NCBI GenBank assembly: GCA_046565505.1
Contig: JBKHYJ010000043.1
Coordinates: 1 to 64,000, forward strand
Reading direction: 5' to 3'
Origin: JBKHYJ01 sp046565505
GTDB taxonomy: Bacteria; Acidobacteriota; Blastocatellia; UBA7656
Length of the DNA: 64,000 nucleotides
Each line of letters opens with the position of its first letter. Within the stretch, counting starts at the first letter, position 1. The notes beneath the pieces are model-generated. The model was not told where the DNA came from, searched no databases, and saw nothing but the letters and a program-made list of their open reading frames with translations. The position numbers and the translations under genes were made by a program. This document shows, in pieces, positions 41,309-49,833 of the stretch.

Positions 41309-42346
41309 GTGACGCGAGTACCTGATAGCCCCTTCAAGCCGCGCGTCGGAATCACCATAGGAGATCCCGCTGGCATAGGACTAGAAATCGTGCTGAAGTC
41401 TGTTGCCGAGCCGGGGGTGCGCGCCGCTTGCCATCCCATCATCGTAGGCGACGCGGCGGAGGTCCGCCGGCAGGCTCGCGCGCTCGGCTTGCCATGTGAT
41501 TACCGCGACATTTCAGAGGGCGAGTTGAGTCGCGAGTCCTCCCCCGAACCACTCATCTGCGACGCGGGAGGGGCGGCGCGGCACGCAGGGTGGGGCCGCC
41601 TGTCGGCTGAGGCCGGCCGTACCGCGGTCGCCGCGATTGAGGCCGCCGCCAGGCTCTGCTTATCCGGGGCGCTGGACGCGGTCGCGACCGCACCCATCAA
41701 CAAAGAGTCGCTGAAGCTTGCCGGCTCGCCCTTCCCCGGCCACACCGAGATGCTGACTTCGCTGTGCGGCGCGGGCCAATCTTTGATGTGTTTTTTCGCA
41801 GGCGACCTCAGGGTCTTTCTCCTGACCATTCACCTCAGCCTGGCCGAGGCCATAAAGGCGATCACCAAAAAGCGCGTCGCGGATTCGATCCTGCTCGCGG
41901 ACAGGGAGTTGCGCAGGTTCGGCGTCGCCGCCCCGCGCATCGCGGTCGCCGGCCTGAACCCCCACGCCGGGGAGCATGGGTTGTTCGGGTCCGAAGAAGC
42001 GCTGGAGATCGAGCCCGCCATCGTCGAGTGTCGCGCGCGCTACGGCCTGGAAGTATCGGGCCCCTTCCCGGCGGACACTTTATTCATCCGCGCCGCGCGC
42101 GGCGAGTTCGATGCGGTCGCGGCCTGTTATCATGACCAGGGGTTGATCGCGGTCAAGTGTCTTTCGTTCGGAAGGGCGGTCAACGTGACGCTCGGTCTGC
42201 CGATCATTCGCACCTCCGTGGATCACGGCACGGCCTTCGATATCGCGGGGCGTGGCATCGCAGATCACTCCAGCATGGTAGAAGCCATTAAGCTCGCCGC
42301 CCGCCTGGTGTCGGACTCCGGGGCGCGGCGCGCGCGGGAGGCATGA
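41309..42346 (+). CDS. pdxA: 4-hydroxythreonine-4-phosphate dehydrogenase
   Basis: PdxA of about 345 residues, start GTG at 41309. It shows the family segments GITIGDPAGIGLEI, ATAPINKESLKLAG, PFPGHTEML with a metal-binding His, VAGLNPHAGEHGLFGSEE, ACYHDQGLIAVK and IIRTSVDHGTAFDIAG, which include the three metal-site His residues. It oxidises 4-phosphohydroxy-L-threonine on the way to pyridoxal phosphate. The downstream propeller gene starts inside its stop codon (ATGA overlap), so the two are translationally coupled. pdxJ is not in view. Confidence 0.95.
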   Translation: MTRVPDSPFKPRVGITIGDPAGIGLEIVLKSVAEPGVRAACHPIIVGDAAEVRRQARALGLPCDYRDISEGELSRESSPEPLICDAGGAARHAGWGRLSAEAGRTAVAAIEAAARLCLSGALDAVATAPINKESLKLAGSPFPGHTEMLTSLCGAGQSLMCFFAGDLRVFLLTIHLSLAEAIKAITKKRVADSILLADRELRRFGVAAPRIAVAGLNPHAGEHGLFGSEEALEIEPAIVECRARYGLEVSGPFPADTLFIRAARGEFDAVAACYHDQGLIAVKCLSFGRAVNVTLGLPIIRTSVDHGTAFDIAGRGIADHSSMVEAIKLAARLVSDSGARRAREA

Positions 42347-43410
42347 TGAGACTTGCTCTTACTTTATTGATAATAATCTCGGCGGCCCTGGCTTCGCTCG
42401 GGCGGCCGAGCGTCGCGCGGGTGGCGGGCGGCGACGACCCGCTGCGGCTGCCAGAGGAAAGGCACCTGCGAAACGTCCGCCAGTTGTCCTTCGGCGGCGA
42501 AAACGCCGAGGCTTACTTCTCCGCCGACGGCAAAAAATTAATCTTCCAATCTACGCACGGCGACCTGCAGTGCGATCAGATTTTTACGATGAACATCGAC
42601 GGCTCGGGGGCGAAGATGGTTTCGACGGGCAGGGGGCGCACGACCTGCTCATTCTTCACCCCGGACGGCAAACGAATCATCTACTCGTCCACTCACCTGG
42701 CGGGAAGCGATTGCCCGCCCAAGCCTGATTACTCTCGCGGTTACGTGTGGCCGATCTACCCGGGCTACGACATATTCAGCGCAAAGCCCGACGGCTCTGA
42801 TTTGAAGAACATAACGAACTCGCCCGGCTACGACGCTGAAGCTACGATCTCGCCAGACGGCAAGAGGGTGGTTTTCACTTCCACCCGCGACGGCGATTTA
42901 GACATTTACACGATGGATACGGATGGCAAGAACGTTAAGCGCCTTACGAGTGAGGTCGGATACGACGGCGGCCCGTTCTGGTCCTACGACAGCCGGTGGA
43001 TAGTCTACCGCGCGAATCACCCCGCTTCCGAAAGGGAGGTCGCGGACTACAAGTCGCTACTGAAAGATAACCTGATCCGCCCGACGACGCTTGAGATTTG
43101 GGTGATGAAAGCCGACGGCACGGGCAAGCGCAGGGTAACAAACAATGGCAAAGCGAACTTCGCGCCTTACTTCTTCCCGGACGGCAAGCGGATAATATTC
43201 GCGTCCAACATGCACGACCCGAAGGGCAGAGACTTTGACCTCTACGCCATCAACGTTGATGGGACGGGCCTTGAGAGGCTCACGTTCAACACGACCTTTG
43301 ATGGCTTCCCGATGTTCAGCCCCGACGGGAAGAAGCTGGTCTTCGCCTCTAACCGGAACGGGAAGGCGCAGGGGGACACGAACGTTTTCATCGCGGACTG
43401 GGTGGAGTAA
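42343..43410 (+). CDS. Exported TolB-like PD40 beta-propeller protein
   Basis: A 355-residue exported protein with a signal sequence (about 1-20, LIIISAALASLG). Six PD40 repeats are visible: YFSADGKKLIFQST, FFTPDGKRIIYSST, TISPDGKRVVFTSTRDGDLD, FWSYDSRWIVYRA, YFFPDGKRIIFASN and MFSPDGKKLVFASN. This is a six-bladed TolB-type propeller without the TolB N-terminal domain. Two start codons in tandem (ATGATG) overlap the pdxA stop. It may be an exported binding protein or an enzyme-associated propeller; coupling with vitamin B6 synthesis has no obvious reason. Confidence 0.87.
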   Translation: MMRLALTLLIIISAALASLGRPSVARVAGGDDPLRLPEERHLRNVRQLSFGGENAEAYFSADGKKLIFQSTHGDLQCDQIFTMNIDGSGAKMVSTGRGRTTCSFFTPDGKRIIYSSTHLAGSDCPPKPDYSRGYVWPIYPGYDIFSAKPDGSDLKNITNSPGYDAEATISPDGKRVVFTSTRDGDLDIYTMDTDGKNVKRLTSEVGYDGGPFWSYDSRWIVYRANHPASEREVADYKSLLKDNLIRPTTLEIWVMKADGTGKRRVTNNGKANFAPYFFPDGKRIIFASNMHDPKGRDFDLYAINVDGTGLERLTFNTTFDGFPMFSPDGKKLVFASNRNGKAQGDTNVFIADWVE

Positions 43411-43493
43411 TGACCCCGGCTAAAAATGCCCCGGGCGGCCCGCAGGCATGATTAAATGAGCTCGCCGGCATTTAAGACGTGACGGGCGGGCCT

Positions 43494-44456
43494 TCATGGG
43501 ATCAAAACTATCTTCCCGTACGCCCCGGGCTCCATGACGGCCTCGTGCGCGCGCGGCGCGTCGGACAGCGGGAGCTCACGGCCGACTATGGGGCGCAGGG
43601 TTCCGTTCTCTAACCCCGCGACGAGCGCGGCATGAATGCCCGCAAGCTCGCGCTCAGAAGCGTTCATCAAAGTCATCCCGAGTATCGCCGCGTCGCGGCC
43701 CATCGCGTCGCGCGGGTTAATCTCCACGTTGCCGCGGCTGCCGACGACGACCACGCGGCCGAACCTCGCCAGCACTTTCAGGTCGTTGCCGAGGTTAACG
43801 TTGGCGAGCATCTCAAGTATCACGTCCACACCTTGCCCGCCCGTCAGATTCAAAACCTCCTGGAGATAATCCGGCGCGCGGTGATCGAGTACATGGTGCG
43901 CGCCTTCTCTGGCCGCGAGCGCCCGGCCTTCGTCCGTGCCGCCCGTCCCTATCACCCTCAGCCCGGCGGCGCGAGCCAGTTGAACGGAGGCGATGCCCAC
44001 CCCGCCGCTCGCCCCATGCACGAGCACGCTCTCCCCCGCTGCGGCCTTCGCGCGGTGGAAGAGCGCGCGGTAAGCGGTCGCGTAAGGGACGTTGACCGCG
44101 GCGCCTTGCGAGTAAGAGACATGCGGCGGCAGGGGATGCACCTGCGATTCGTTGCACAGCGCCTGCTCCGCGTACGCGCCGGTCAGCGTTCCCGCGACGT
44201 AGACTCTATCGCCGGCGCCTACGCGAGTGACGCCTTCGCCGATGGCCTCCACGTCGCCCGCCGCGTCCATCCCGGGCGTGTAAGGCAAGGGGGGCTTCAC
44301 GGCGTGAGCCCCCGCGCGTATATAAGTATCGACAGGGTTGACCCCGACCGCCCTGACCCACACGACGACCTGGCCCGGCCCTGGCCGAAGGTCTCCCACG
44401 TCTTCTAACTTCAGGGCGTCGGGGCCGCCCGACTCGTGAACTCTAATCGCTCTCAT
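43494..44456 (-). CDS. NADPH:quinone reductase / zeta-crystallin-like medium-chain dehydrogenase
   Basis: MDR-superfamily reductase of 320 residues. It begins MRAIRVHESGGPDALKLEDV and contains AVGVNPVDTYIRAGAH, PYTPGMDAAGDVEAIG and the NADPH motif VLVHGASGGVGIASVQLARA. The catalytic zinc Cys/His ligands of alcohol dehydrogenases are missing, as in QorA. It reduces quinones or enones with NADPH. The NmrA-type reductase gene lies 14 bp upstream on the same strand, and an HxlR regulator is divergent, so all three probably form one redox-stress unit. Confidence 0.92.
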   Translation of the reverse strand: MRAIRVHESGGPDALKLEDVGDLRPGPGQVVVWVRAVGVNPVDTYIRAGAHAVKPPLPYTPGMDAAGDVEAIGEGVTRVGAGDRVYVAGTLTGAYAEQALCNESQVHPLPPHVSYSQGAAVNVPYATAYRALFHRAKAAAGESVLVHGASGGVGIASVQLARAAGLRVIGTGGTDEGRALAAREGAHHVLDHRAPDYLQEVLNLTGGQGVDVILEMLANVNLGNDLKVLARFGRVVVVGSRGNVEINPRDAMGRDAAILGMTLMNASERELAGIHAALVAGLENGTLRPIVGRELPLSDAPRAHEAVMEPGAYGKIVLIP

Positions 44457-44470
44457 GGTTTTCTCCGCTT

Positions 44471-45331
44471 TTATTTGAAAGCCTCGGCGTAATCCCTCGC
44501 GAATTGCTCGAATGATGTAGGCTTCCTTCCCGTGACCTCTTCGATGGCAAAAGAGACGGCGGCCGCGCGGCCCGCCCTCTTGTCGGCGAACAATTCTATC
44601 AGTTCTTCCACGTACTGGTCCGGCAGGCCCGACGCCCTCATCGCCGCGCGGGCGTCGTCGTCAGAGACCGGCACGTATTTAACCCTTCTGCCCGTGACAG
44701 ACGAGAGGATGTCCGCGACTTCGTAATTAGAAAGCGCCTCCGGGCCTGTTATGTCATAGGCTTTCCCTTCGTGGCCGCTTTCGGTGAGCGCGGCCACCGC
44801 CACGCGCGCCAGGTCACGCACATCGACATGGCTGGCCTTCCCGTCTTGAGAAGAATCATAAAACGCGCCTTGAGATTTGATGGTCGCCTGCCCCAGGAAA
44901 TTTTGCATGAAGAAATTCGGGCGCAGGAAGGTGTATGCGATCCCGGAGGCTTCGATGTCTCTTTCCGTCTGCCGATGCGACCTCGTCAGGGCAATCCCGG
45001 GCTCCGCGTCCGCGCCGAGCACCGACAGCCTGACGATTCGCTTAAGGCCCGACTTCTTCGCGGCCTCAATGAATCTCGCCGCGACCTCCGCGGTGTTAGG
45101 GCCGGGCGGCGTGAGCAGAAAAGCTCTCTCGACCCCGCCGAGTGCCGACCGTATGCTCTCCGAATCGCCCAGGTCCGCCACGAAGGGCTCGACCCCTGGC
45201 CCCTTGATCTTTTCAACGTTGCTGGTGGCTTGAACCGCCGCGCGCACACTCGCCCCGGCCGCCGATAATTGTTTGACGACTTCGCTGCCGACGGTCCCGG
45301 TCGAGCCCGTTACTAAAATCGTGCTTGCCAT
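44471..45331 (-). CDS. NmrA/QOR2-like NAD(P)-binding reductase
   Basis: Atypical short-chain dehydrogenase of 286 residues. The Rossmann motif ILVTGSTGTVGSEVVKQL is followed by FLLTPPGPNTAEVAA, IVRLSVLGADAEPG, YTFLRPNFFMQNFLGQ and YDITGPEALSNYEVADIL. This is the pattern of E. coli QorB (YtfG), an NAD(P)H:quinone oxidoreductase, and NmrA-like redox sensors; the Tyr-xxx-Lys catalytic pair is not evident, as in that group. In E. coli the HxlR-family gene ytfH lies next to ytfG, which parallels the divergent HxlR gene here. A promoter on this strand is visible at 45378-45406. Confidence 0.9.
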   Translation of the reverse strand: MASTILVTGSTGTVGSEVVKQLSAAGASVRAAVQATSNVEKIKGPGVEPFVADLGDSESIRSALGGVERAFLLTPPGPNTAEVAARFIEAAKKSGLKRIVRLSVLGADAEPGIALTRSHRQTERDIEASGIAYTFLRPNFFMQNFLGQATIKSQGAFYDSSQDGKASHVDVRDLARVAVAALTESGHEGKAYDITGPEALSNYEVADILSSVTGRRVKYVPVSDDDARAAMRASGLPDQYVEELIELFADKRAGRAAAVSFAIEEVTGRKPTSFEQFARDYAEAFK

Positions 45332-45377
45332 TGCCTATCCTTTCCCGTCATGAATCAACATCACATGCATCATTCCT

Positions 45378-45430
45378 GGTATAGCACGCGCGGCCGTGCG
45401 TGTGAAGAAGGCACAAATAAGTGCTATAGT
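45378..45430. promoter_or_regulatory. Divergent promoter-operator between the QOR2-like gene and the HxlR regulator
   Basis: On the minus strand TTCACA (45401-45406) and TATACC (45378-45383) at 17-base spacing make a good promoter for the reductases. On the plus strand TATAGT (45425-45430) is a -10 candidate for the regulator. An inverted repeat, tatagcac (45380-45387) with gtgctata (45421-45428), overlaps both -10 elements, and gcac/gtgc pairs occur inside. This is the expected layout for an autoregulating HxlR repressor. Confidence 0.55.
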
Positions 45431-45458
45431 AACCGAAAAGAAACCACGGGGGGCGAGC

Positions 45459-45851
45459 ATGAAACGACGAGAGACGAATTGCCCGGCTGAAATCACCCTG
45501 GCGGTGATAGGGGGGAGGTGGAAGGTGCTGCTGCTTTATCACCTGTTTCAGGGCGTGAAGCGATTCTCCGAGCTTCAACGCGCGCTGGCGGGCATCACGC
45601 AGAAGATGTTGACGCAGCAGTTGCGCGAGATGGAGCGCGATGGCCTGGTCCACCGCGAAGTCTACCCGGAAGTCCCGCCCAGGGTTGAATACTCTATGAC
45701 CGCGCTCGGGATGACCCTAGAGCCGGTGGTCCGCGCGATGTGCGAATGGGGCTCGAAGTACAAGGAAGGGGCGCTCGACCCGCGGTCAATAGAGCCTTAC
45801 GTCGCGGACCTGGCCGCCAGGCCAGACGGCCGCGTGATGCAGCATAAATAA
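45459..45851 (+). CDS. HxlR-family transcriptional regulator
   Basis: Winged-helix regulator of 130 residues. The ATG at 45459 gives the normal HxlR N-terminus, CPAEITLAVIGGRWKVLLLY (one Cys near position 7), followed by GVKRFSELQRALAGITQKML in the recognition region and the wing VHREVYPEVPPRVEYSMT. The N-terminal Cys is the residue used for redox or aldehyde sensing in HypR, YodB and QorR. The divergent genes encode quinone reductases, so a quinone/electrophile sensor is the best inference. A longer in-frame start exists but would run through the promoter. Confidence 0.92.
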   Translation: MKRRETNCPAEITLAVIGGRWKVLLLYHLFQGVKRFSELQRALAGITQKMLTQQLREMERDGLVHREVYPEVPPRVEYSMTALGMTLEPVVRAMCEWGSKYKEGALDPRSIEPYVADLAARPDGRVMQHK

Positions 45852-45866
45852 CGAACTATGCCCGGG

Positions 45867-46847
45867 CTACGCCTGTACGAGCATGGCCTCCATCGCGAGC
45901 TGCCTGTTGACGTTGCGCGCGAGGCTCCTCAAGACCTCCTCGACTCTGCCCGCCCAATCGGCTATCTGTTCCAGCGTCATCGACTCGGCGGTCCGTTCCA
46001 GCCGCGGGGCCACGTCCGAGTTCGTCAGCGAGCCCGCCGGCTCGCCCAGCTTCAGGTGGAACAGGTCAGCCAGCAACACCATGAGCACGTCCAGGTGATC
46101 CTCGAACTCGTCCTTTTCGAGCTTGCGCCCCAGGTGTTCCGCCGCGCCGAGCAGTTTTACCGTATCGCGCGCGACCGTCGCCGCTTCGATCAGCTCTAGC
46201 ATCATCGCCCGCTTCTCGCGGTACACGCCGAGGTCGATCTCAAGCGTGCGGCCGATGCTACCTCGCGCGAGGCGCGCGAGCATGCGAGTCTCTTCAATAG
46301 GCCGCTTGAAGTTCGCTTTGAGGTAAGCCTCAAGCTCGTCCGGCGTCAACGGCGCGAAGCTGAGCATCTGGCAGCGCGAGCGTATCGTTTCGAGAAGGGC
46401 ATAAGGCTTCGCGGTGACGAGAAGGATCAGCGAGCTTGCGGGAGGCTCTTCAAGCGTCTTGAGAATCGAATTCGCCGCCTCTTCGCGCAGCCGTTCCGCG
46501 TCGTCAATTATGTAGACGCGGCGGCGGCCCTCGTACGGGCGGTACTGAGCTTCCTGCGACATCTCGCGCATCTGGCCGATCTTGATGAATTGGCCGTCGG
46601 GCGAAATCGTGTGCACGTCGGGATGCTCGCGCGAGGCGACCTTGCGGCAGGAGAGACATTCGCCGCACGCGTCACCGCCCCTGGGAGCCGTGCAGTTGAC
46701 CGCCTGCGCCAGCGCGAGCGCGAATTGATGCTTGCCGACGCCCCGCTGCCCGGAGAATATCAAGCCCTGGCCGACGCGGCCTTCGGACACCGCACGCCGC
46801 AGCAGCTTCTTTATTCGTTCGTTTCCGACAAGCGATGAGAATGGCAT
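45867..46847 (-). CDS. holB: DNA polymerase III delta' subunit (clamp-loader ATPase-like)
   Basis: Clamp-loader subunit of 326 residues. AAA+ features: LIFSGQRGVGKHQFALALAQ (P-loop), the zinc module CGECLSCRK preceded by NCTAPRGGDAC, VYIIDDAERL (Walker B), NSILKTLEEPPASSLILLVT (sensor 1) and the SRC motif in IRSRCQMLSF. The intact P-loop Lys is noteworthy because E. coli delta' is inactive as an ATPase; many other bacterial HolB proteins keep it. The C-terminus is helical and ends in LARNVNRQLAMEAML. The usual upstream tmk gene is absent; the SpoIIM-family gene is divergent 62 bp away. Confidence 0.93.
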   Translation of the reverse strand: MPFSSLVGNERIKKLLRRAVSEGRVGQGLIFSGQRGVGKHQFALALAQAVNCTAPRGGDACGECLSCRKVASREHPDVHTISPDGQFIKIGQMREMSQEAQYRPYEGRRRVYIIDDAERLREEAANSILKTLEEPPASSLILLVTAKPYALLETIRSRCQMLSFAPLTPDELEAYLKANFKRPIEETRMLARLARGSIGRTLEIDLGVYREKRAMMLELIEAATVARDTVKLLGAAEHLGRKLEKDEFEDHLDVLMVLLADLFHLKLGEPAGSLTNSDVAPRLERTAESMTLEQIADWAGRVEEVLRSLARNVNRQLAMEAMLVQA

Positions 46848-46909
46848 GGCTGAGCAAGATTGTAGCAGTTCCGGCGGCCGCGTGGTAACTTACAGGTCGG
46901 GGGTCCGGG

Positions 46910-47869
46910 ATGCTAAAGAACTTTCTCGAATCGAGGCTCGGGAAGTGGAAGCGGCTCGAAGAGCTTACCGCACGCGCGACCAGGTTCCGCCTGAATAACC
47001 TGTCGGGGGAAGAGGTGCGGGAGTTCGGCAGGCTCTACCGCCGCACGGCGGCCGACCTGGCGATCGCCCGCGAAGAGGTGCGCGACCAGCGCCTCGTGAA
47101 CTACCTCAACCACCTTGTGGCGCGCGCGCACGGCGCTATCTACAGGAGCGAATCTTCGGGCTTCAGCGTATTCCTCGACTTCTTCCGCTACGGGTTCCCG
47201 TCGGTCTTCAGGAAGACTTTCGCTTACACGCTCACGTCATTCCTGGCATTCGTGCTGGCGTCGGCGTTCGCTTTCGGGGTGTGTTTTCTTGACGAAGACT
47301 TCGCGGACCGAATCGCGCCCCGGCTGAAGCAAGACATCGCGGCGCATCACAACTGGACGGAGTCGATCAACAACGCCAACCCCCTCGCGTCAACTTCCAT
47401 ACAAACCAATAATATCAACGTGACATTCCTGGCGTTCGCGGGCGGCGCGCTCGCAGGGCTTTTGACTCTCTGGGTGCTGATTCAGAACGGGCTGCTGCTG
47501 GGCGTAGTGATGGCCTTGTGCGTCCGATACCGCTTCTGGGAAATCCCTACGTTTATCGCGGCGCATGGCGTGATAGAACTGACGGCCATCTTCATAGCGG
47601 GCGGGGCTGGGCTGATGATAGGCAAAGCGCTTCTGATGCCCGGCGACCTTCGGCGCATAGACGCGCTGGTGACGAACGGGTCGCTGGCGATCAAGCTGAT
47701 ACTCGGCACTATTCCGATGCTGCTGGTCGCGGGGCTCATAGAAGGGTTCATCTCGCCCGCGCACGTACCTTCGTGGATAAAGTTCACGACTTCGGCGATG
47801 AGCGCGTTAGCGATGGCGGTATATTTTTTGAAGCCGGACGCAAGGTCGGGGGCAACCGGCGAGCGGTGA
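46910..47869 (+). CDS. SpoIIM-family (stage II sporulation protein M-like) membrane protein
   Basis: A 319-residue multipass protein. A cytosolic helical head (1-95, LEELTARATRFRLNNLSGEE, LYRRTAADLAIAREEV) precedes about six membrane segments beginning TFAYTLTSFLAFVLASAFAF, with FIAAHGVIELTAIFIAGGAG, the diagnostic SpoIIM motif containing H-G-x-x-E. In non-sporulating bacteria this family is encoded with MoxR and DUF58 genes, as here, although those lie on the opposite strand downstream. The function in non-spore-formers is unknown, possibly cell-envelope remodelling or transport. Confidence 0.88.
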   Translation: MLKNFLESRLGKWKRLEELTARATRFRLNNLSGEEVREFGRLYRRTAADLAIAREEVRDQRLVNYLNHLVARAHGAIYRSESSGFSVFLDFFRYGFPSVFRKTFAYTLTSFLAFVLASAFAFGVCFLDEDFADRIAPRLKQDIAAHHNWTESINNANPLASTSIQTNNINVTFLAFAGGALAGLLTLWVLIQNGLLLGVVMALCVRYRFWEIPTFIAAHGVIELTAIFIAGGAGLMIGKALLMPGDLRRIDALVTNGSLAIKLILGTIPMLLVAGLIEGFISPAHVPSWIKFTTSAMSALAMAVYFLKPDARSGATGER

Positions 47870-47946
47870 ACTAGGCTCCCGAGTCTCGGGTATCCTGTCT
47901 CGAATTTCCGGCCTCCGACTCAGCCATGACCGCGGCCTCCCACCAT

Positions 47947-49266
47947 TCATAGAAGCCCTCGCTCTTTCACTTCCAGGTACTTGTTGACGAGTTCGATAGA
48001 GAGTCGCGCGGCGGGGACATCCAGCGCCAGGCCCCCCGCGTGGCGTATGCGTGTTAGCGCGTCGTCGCGCTGGCGGAGTATCTCTTCGGCCATCGCCTGC
48101 CGGTAAACGTCTTCGGCCGAGGCGGGCCTGGCGCGCGCTAATTCGCGCAAGTCCGTATCCCCTATCGTGATGATCAATGGCAAGTGGCGGGGCATCAGTT
48201 TAGAAGTGTGGGCCAGCAGCTCGGCCGACGCGTCGCGGTCGACGAGGTCCGTCAGTATCACTACTAGCGAGCGGCGGTGGCAGTTCGCGCCGAAGAAGTT
48301 GAAGGCCCGCGCGTAGCTCGGCTCGATCATCTGGGGCTCCACGGCGTAGAGCGCCTCCATCAGCCGGTTAATTTGATCCCGCCCGCGCCGCGGCGGCAGG
48401 TAGCTCAGCACGCGCCGGGAGAACGAAAGCAGCCCCACGTTATCGCCGCCCGCGGCCGCCACGTAAGCTATCGATAGCGTGGCGTTGATGGCATGGTCGA
48501 GTTTCGTAAGCCTCCCTATGCGCGCCGTCATCAGGCGGCCCGTGTCGAGCAGCACGACTATGTTTTGACTGCGCTCGGTCGTGTACTGCCTCGTGATGAG
48601 CTTGCCGCGCCGGGCGGTCGCCGCCCAGGAGATGTGGCGTATCTCATCCCCGATGGCGAATTCGCGCAGGGATTCAAACTCGCGGCCCTGCCCTCTGAGC
48701 CGCATGCGGCGGACGCCGGGCTCCGGCCTGCGATTCCTGTGCGCGTATAGCTCATGCTTTTTAGCCTCGCGAATGTCCGGGTAGACCTTCACTTCGCGCG
48801 CCGTCGGGTAGTCGAGCTGGCGCCACAAAAGGCCCAGGCGCGAGCGGAACCGCAGCGCCGTGTTGCCGAAGCCGTAGCTGCCGCGCGCCGTCGGCAGGAG
48901 GTTATAGCTCCAGGCGCGGGCGCGGCCGGCGGGTGAAGTAAGGCGGACTTCTCGGGGCTCGCGCAGCTCCATCCGCGGCGGGTATTCATCCTTGACGATG
49001 AAAGTAACCTTGCGCCGCGCGAGGTTCGTTATCTTAATGGTTACAGAATTCTCCGCGCCCATCGCGAATCGGTCCTCCAGGCGGCGCTCCACGCGGAAGG
49101 CGCTCGCTTTTTCGCTGACGAGATAGTCCACGATCACCAACCCTGCGAGCGCCGCGTCGTAGAGCACCGTCATGTAAAGCGCGTCGCGATTCACCCAGCC
49201 GAGCGAGAGCAGCACGAGCCCTGCGGCGAGCAGCACAAAGAGTCTTGTCGTGAATACGAACCTCAA
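47947..49266 (-). CDS. DUF58 domain protein (vWA-like, MoxR partner)
   Basis: A 439-residue protein. Two N-terminal membrane helices (about 5-45) are followed by a beta-rich region and the DUF58 signature GDEIRHISWAATARRGKLIT at about 215-235, then a von Willebrand A-like domain starting NIVVLLDTGRLM. DUF58 proteins are thought to be client or adaptor proteins of MoxR AAA+ ATPases. The MoxR gene lies about 0.6 kb upstream on the same strand with a NUDIX gene between. The ATG-side end overlaps the NUDIX stop by 4 bases, showing tight coupling. Confidence 0.9.
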   Translation of the reverse strand: MRFVFTTRLFVLLAAGLVLLSLGWVNRDALYMTVLYDAALAGLVIVDYLVSEKASAFRVERRLEDRFAMGAENSVTIKITNLARRKVTFIVKDEYPPRMELREPREVRLTSPAGRARAWSYNLLPTARGSYGFGNTALRFRSRLGLLWRQLDYPTAREVKVYPDIREAKKHELYAHRNRRPEPGVRRMRLRGQGREFESLREFAIGDEIRHISWAATARRGKLITRQYTTERSQNIVVLLDTGRLMTARIGRLTKLDHAINATLSIAYVAAAGGDNVGLLSFSRRVLSYLPPRRGRDQINRLMEALYAVEPQMIEPSYARAFNFFGANCHRRSLVVILTDLVDRDASAELLAHTSKLMPRHLPLIITIGDTDLRELARARPASAEDVYRQAMAEEILRQRDDALTRIRHAGGLALDVPAARLSIELVNKYLEVKERGLL

Positions 49267-49757
49267 ATCCAGTAATCCTCGTCTATGCTCCCGCGCGAAA
49301 GGGCGCGCATCAGGTCGGCCACGCTATCAAAATGCGAGATCGTATAAATGGCCGCGCGGATCTGGTACGGGAGGTCGAGCCGCGTGAGCGCCTCGCGCGG
49401 GGTGGCCCAGATTTCCTCTTCGACCTCTTCGCGATTGATGTCCGTGATGAACTCGCCTTCGACCGGGTAAGCGAACGTGAGCATGTGATAGACGGGTCCG
49501 GCGTGCGCGCTCGTGTTTATGTCCCTGAGCGGCACGAGCCGCTCGCGGTCGATATCGACGCCGATCTCTTCCTTGACCTCGCGGCAGGCGGTGGACTTGA
49601 TGTCGGCGTCGCCATCATCGCTACGGCCTCCCGGGAAAACGAAAGCGCCCGGGTAATAGCGAAAGTGCATCGGGCGGCGGCTGAGATAAACCTCTATGCC
49701 GCGGGACGTGTCTCTCACGAAGGCGACGGCCGCCGCAGGGATTGGTTCCTTCTTCAT
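49263..49757 (-). CDS. NUDIX hydrolase
   Basis: Hydrolase of 164 residues. The Nudix box is recognisable as FPGGRSDDGDADIKSTACRE continued by VKEEIGVD; the REVKEEIG half is perfect, but the upstream conserved Glu is shifted or replaced by Ala/Asp. The start PAAAVAFVRDTSRGIEVYLS and the loop HFRYYPGAFVFPGG resemble NUDT19/RppH-like and CoA-pyrophosphatase-like enzymes. It lies between moxR and DUF58 genes, overlapping the latter by 4 bases. The substrate is unknown. Confidence 0.88.
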   Translation of the reverse strand: MKKEPIPAAAVAFVRDTSRGIEVYLSRRPMHFRYYPGAFVFPGGRSDDGDADIKSTACREVKEEIGVDIDRERLVPLRDINTSAHAGPVYHMLTFAYPVEGEFITDINREEVEEEIWATPREALTRLDLPYQIRAAIYTISHFDSVADLMRALSRGSIDEDYWI

Positions 49758-49833
49758 AATTACAAGCGAGGTGTTAGGTGCGGCGATGCCCCTGCGCGGG
49801 CCGCCCGGCTACGCCTTGCCACCGGCCGCCCCT

